Below are positions 62,465 to 64,000 of a DNA stretch of 64,000 nucleotides, in pieces (position 1 is the stretch's first letter; each line of letters starts with the position of its first letter). Under the pieces are notes generated by a model that worked only from the letters and a program-made list of their open reading frames with translations, made no database searches and was not told the DNA's origin. Location: NCBI RefSeq assembly GCF_009768885.1, contig NZ_WSQA01000011.1:1-64000 (forward strand), in the 5' to 3' direction. Source of the DNA: Sphingobacterium humi. Lineage in GTDB: Bacteria > Bacteroidota > Bacteroidia > Sphingobacteriales > Sphingobacteriaceae. The position numbers and the translations under genes were made by a program.

Positions 62465-64000
62465 TTATCCTACCAAACTTTCGGTCTTTATTCCCTTGGT
62501 TAATTTTCTAACCTCCGATTCTATGCCTTTTGCGTCATAGCCACAGATATGCCATAGTTCCGCTTGTTCACCATGTTCAATAATCGTATCCGGAATTCCC
62601 AAACGAGTGACCTGCGCATCGTAGTTATTTTCGGACATAAACTCGAGCACGGCCGATCCGATACCTCCCGGTAAGCAACCATCTTCAACGGTAATCACTT
62701 TAGTAAACTTCTTAAATACCTCATGCAAAAGCTCGGTATCTAAAGGCTTGGCAAAGCGCAAATCGTAATGTGCCGGATGAATACCATCTTCACGAAGATT
62801 CTGAATAGCCTTACTGGCTTCATTGCCGATGTGTCCGAAGGTAAGGATGGCAATGTCTTCCCCATCACAAATCTTACGGCCTTTACCGATGGTAATTTCC
62901 CGGAATGGCAGCTTCCAATCAGGCATAACCCCGTTTCCTCGCGGATAGCGTATTACAAAAGGCCCCTTATCCGGCAATTGAGCCGTATACATCAAGTTCC
63001 GCAGTTCTTCCTCGTTCATCGGGGAGGACACAATCAGGTTCGGAACACAACGCATAAAGGAAATATCGTAAGCACCATGGTGTGTCGGCCCATCAGCGCC
63101 AACTAAGCCGGCTCTATCTAAGCAAAACACCACATTTAAGTGCTGCAAGGCCACATCATGAATAACCTGATCGTAGGCACGTTGCATAAAAGACGAGTAA
63201 ATATTACAGAAAGGAACGAGCCCTTGCGCAGCCAGGCCGGCACTAAAGGTAACAGCATGTTGTTCCGCAATACCCACATCAAAAGCCCGATCAGGCATCG
63301 CTTTCATCATGATATTCATCGATGAACCCGATGGCATCGCCGGGGTAATGCCCATAATCTTGCTGTTCGCCTCCGCCAATTCAACCAGGGTATGTCCAAA
63401 CACATCCTGATATTTCGGTGGCTGCGGCTTATCCGGAATACTTTTCTTGATTTCGCCCGTAATTTTATCGAACAAACCTGGCGCATGCCATTTCGTTTGA
63501 TCTTTCTCCGCCAAGGCATAGCCTTTTCCTTTCACGGTAACCACGTGTAACAATTTCGGCCCGTTAATATGCTTTAAATCCTCAATGGTCTTCACCAATT
63601 TATTGATATCATGTCCATCAACAGGTCCAAAATACCGGAAATTCAAGGATTCAAATAAGTTCGCGTTCTTCAATAGCGTCCCTTTGATACTTTGCTCCAA
63701 TTTCTTGGCCCAACCATAGGCATTAGGGCCGTTCTTAGAGATCTTCGCTAAGACGGCTACTAAATCATCACGAAACCTATTGTAGCTCTTAGAAGTCGTT
63801 ATACTGGTTAAATACTCTTTCATGGCCCCCACGTTCGGGTCGATGGACATGCAGTTATCATTCAAAATCACCAAGAGGTTAGATTTCTCGATACCGGCAT
63901 GGTTCAAGGCTTCGAAGGCCATTCCACCTGTTAAGGCACCGTCACCAATAATCGCCACATGCTGTCTATCGGTTTCGCCTTTATAGGCCGATGCCACCGC
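62465..64000 (-). CDS. dxs: 1-Deoxy-D-xylulose-5-phosphate synthase, N-terminus outside window
   Basis: First enzyme of the MEP isoprenoid route: thiamine-diphosphate dependent condensation of pyruvate with glyceraldehyde 3-phosphate. The 510 visible residues cover roughly the last four-fifths: the GDGALTGGMAFEALNHAG thiamine-site motif, NDNCMSIDPNVGAMKEYL, the FGPVDGHD region, DVGIAEQHAVTFSAGLAA and the C-terminal GCLPGGIGSAVLEFM. The frame runs off position 64000 with Val-Ala before the first shown Ser. It ends with its own terminator. Confidence 0.97.
   Translation of the reverse strand, partial: AVASAYKGETDRQHVAIIGDGALTGGMAFEALNHAGIEKSNLLVILNDNCMSIDPNVGAMKEYLTSITTSKSYNRFRDDLVAVLAKISKNGPNAYGWAKKLEQSIKGTLLKNANLFESLNFRYFGPVDGHDINKLVKTIEDLKHINGPKLLHVVTVKGKGYALAEKDQTKWHAPGLFDKITGEIKKSIPDKPQPPKYQDVFGHTLVELAEANSKIMGITPAMPSGSSMNIMMKAMPDRAFDVGIAEQHAVTFSAGLAAQGLVPFCNIYSSFMQRAYDQVIHDVALQHLNVVFCLDRAGLVGADGPTHHGAYDISFMRCVPNLIVSSPMNEEELRNLMYTAQLPDKGPFVIRYPRGNGVMPDWKLPFREITIGKGRKICDGEDIAILTFGHIGNEASKAIQNLREDGIHPAHYDLRFAKPLDTELLHEVFKKFTKVITVEDGCLPGGIGSAVLEFMSENNYDAQVTRLGIPDTIIEHGEQAELWHICGYDAKGIESEVRKLTKGIKTESLVG

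Overview
The window looks like chromosome of a Sphingobacteriaceae-type Bacteroidota (Sphingobacterium/Pedobacter-like). The evidence is a SusC/SusD pair with ECF sigma and FecR regulators, gldH, ricT, DUF4295 next to rpmG/rpmB, bshC (bacillithiol), mqnD (futalosine menaquinone route) and several promoters of the Bacteroidota form TTTG-N19-TAnnTTTG. No phage, CRISPR array or antibiotic-resistance gene is visible. The left 11.5 kb is accessory; almost everything to the right is ordinary core chromosome.

1-11.5 kb: an ISAon1-type insertion sequence cut by the window edge, then a 10.4-kb segment bounded by a 14-bp direct repeat of the 3' end of a tRNA-Glu gene (1113-1126 and 11491-11504). The segment has no visible integrase. 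It carries a minus-strand nutrient-uptake locus: ECF sigma factor, FecR anti-sigma, a stand-alone STN protein, a TlpA-like thioredoxin protein, a SusC barrel and a SusD lipoprotein. The SusC receptor is split. The STN domain plus the first half of the carboxypeptidase-D-like domain form one protein; the second half of that domain plus plug and barrel form another with its own signal peptide; the thioredoxin gene lies between. Base composition changes sharply inside susC near 6.12 kb, at the TonB-box region, so the barrel+SusD part and the regulatory part appear to have different histories. A perfect 42-bp palindrome lies in the start of the thioredoxin gene. A PD-(D/E)XK nuclease-like gene with one in-frame amber stop sits beside the tRNA, and a short remnant of a similar gene end lies beside the distal repeat.

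11.5-19.2 kb: purD; then a plus-strand run with a delta3-delta2-enoyl-CoA isomerase, a 2,4-dienoyl-CoA reductase (a pair resembling the mitochondrial enzymes for unsaturated fatty acids), a lipoprotein, a phosphohexomutase and a Nudix hydrolase; then a conserved protein of unknown function. 19.2-27.4 kb: amidase, DUF1080 protein, gcvP, two amidinotransferase-superfamily hydrolases and a Crp/Fnr regulator. 27.4-32.4 kb (minus): bshC, rimO, ftsY, DUF4295, rpmG, rpmB. 32.4-37.3 kb (mostly plus): recO, cold-shock protein, SIMPL, DUF4112, truC, gcvT. 37.3-50 kb: glutamate dehydrogenase, rhodanese, M28 and M20 peptidases, secA, mqnD, surE. 50-64 kb: nadD, gmk, yicC, two DedA proteins, dnaN, holB, ricT, gldH, lpxK, dnaA, a candidate oriC and the 3' part of dxs.

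Three intergenic stretches (19.2-19.5, 21.1-21.5, 49.8-50.5 kb) carry related interspersed repeats, some arranged as inverted pairs, and two of them also share a 32-bp purine-rich block.
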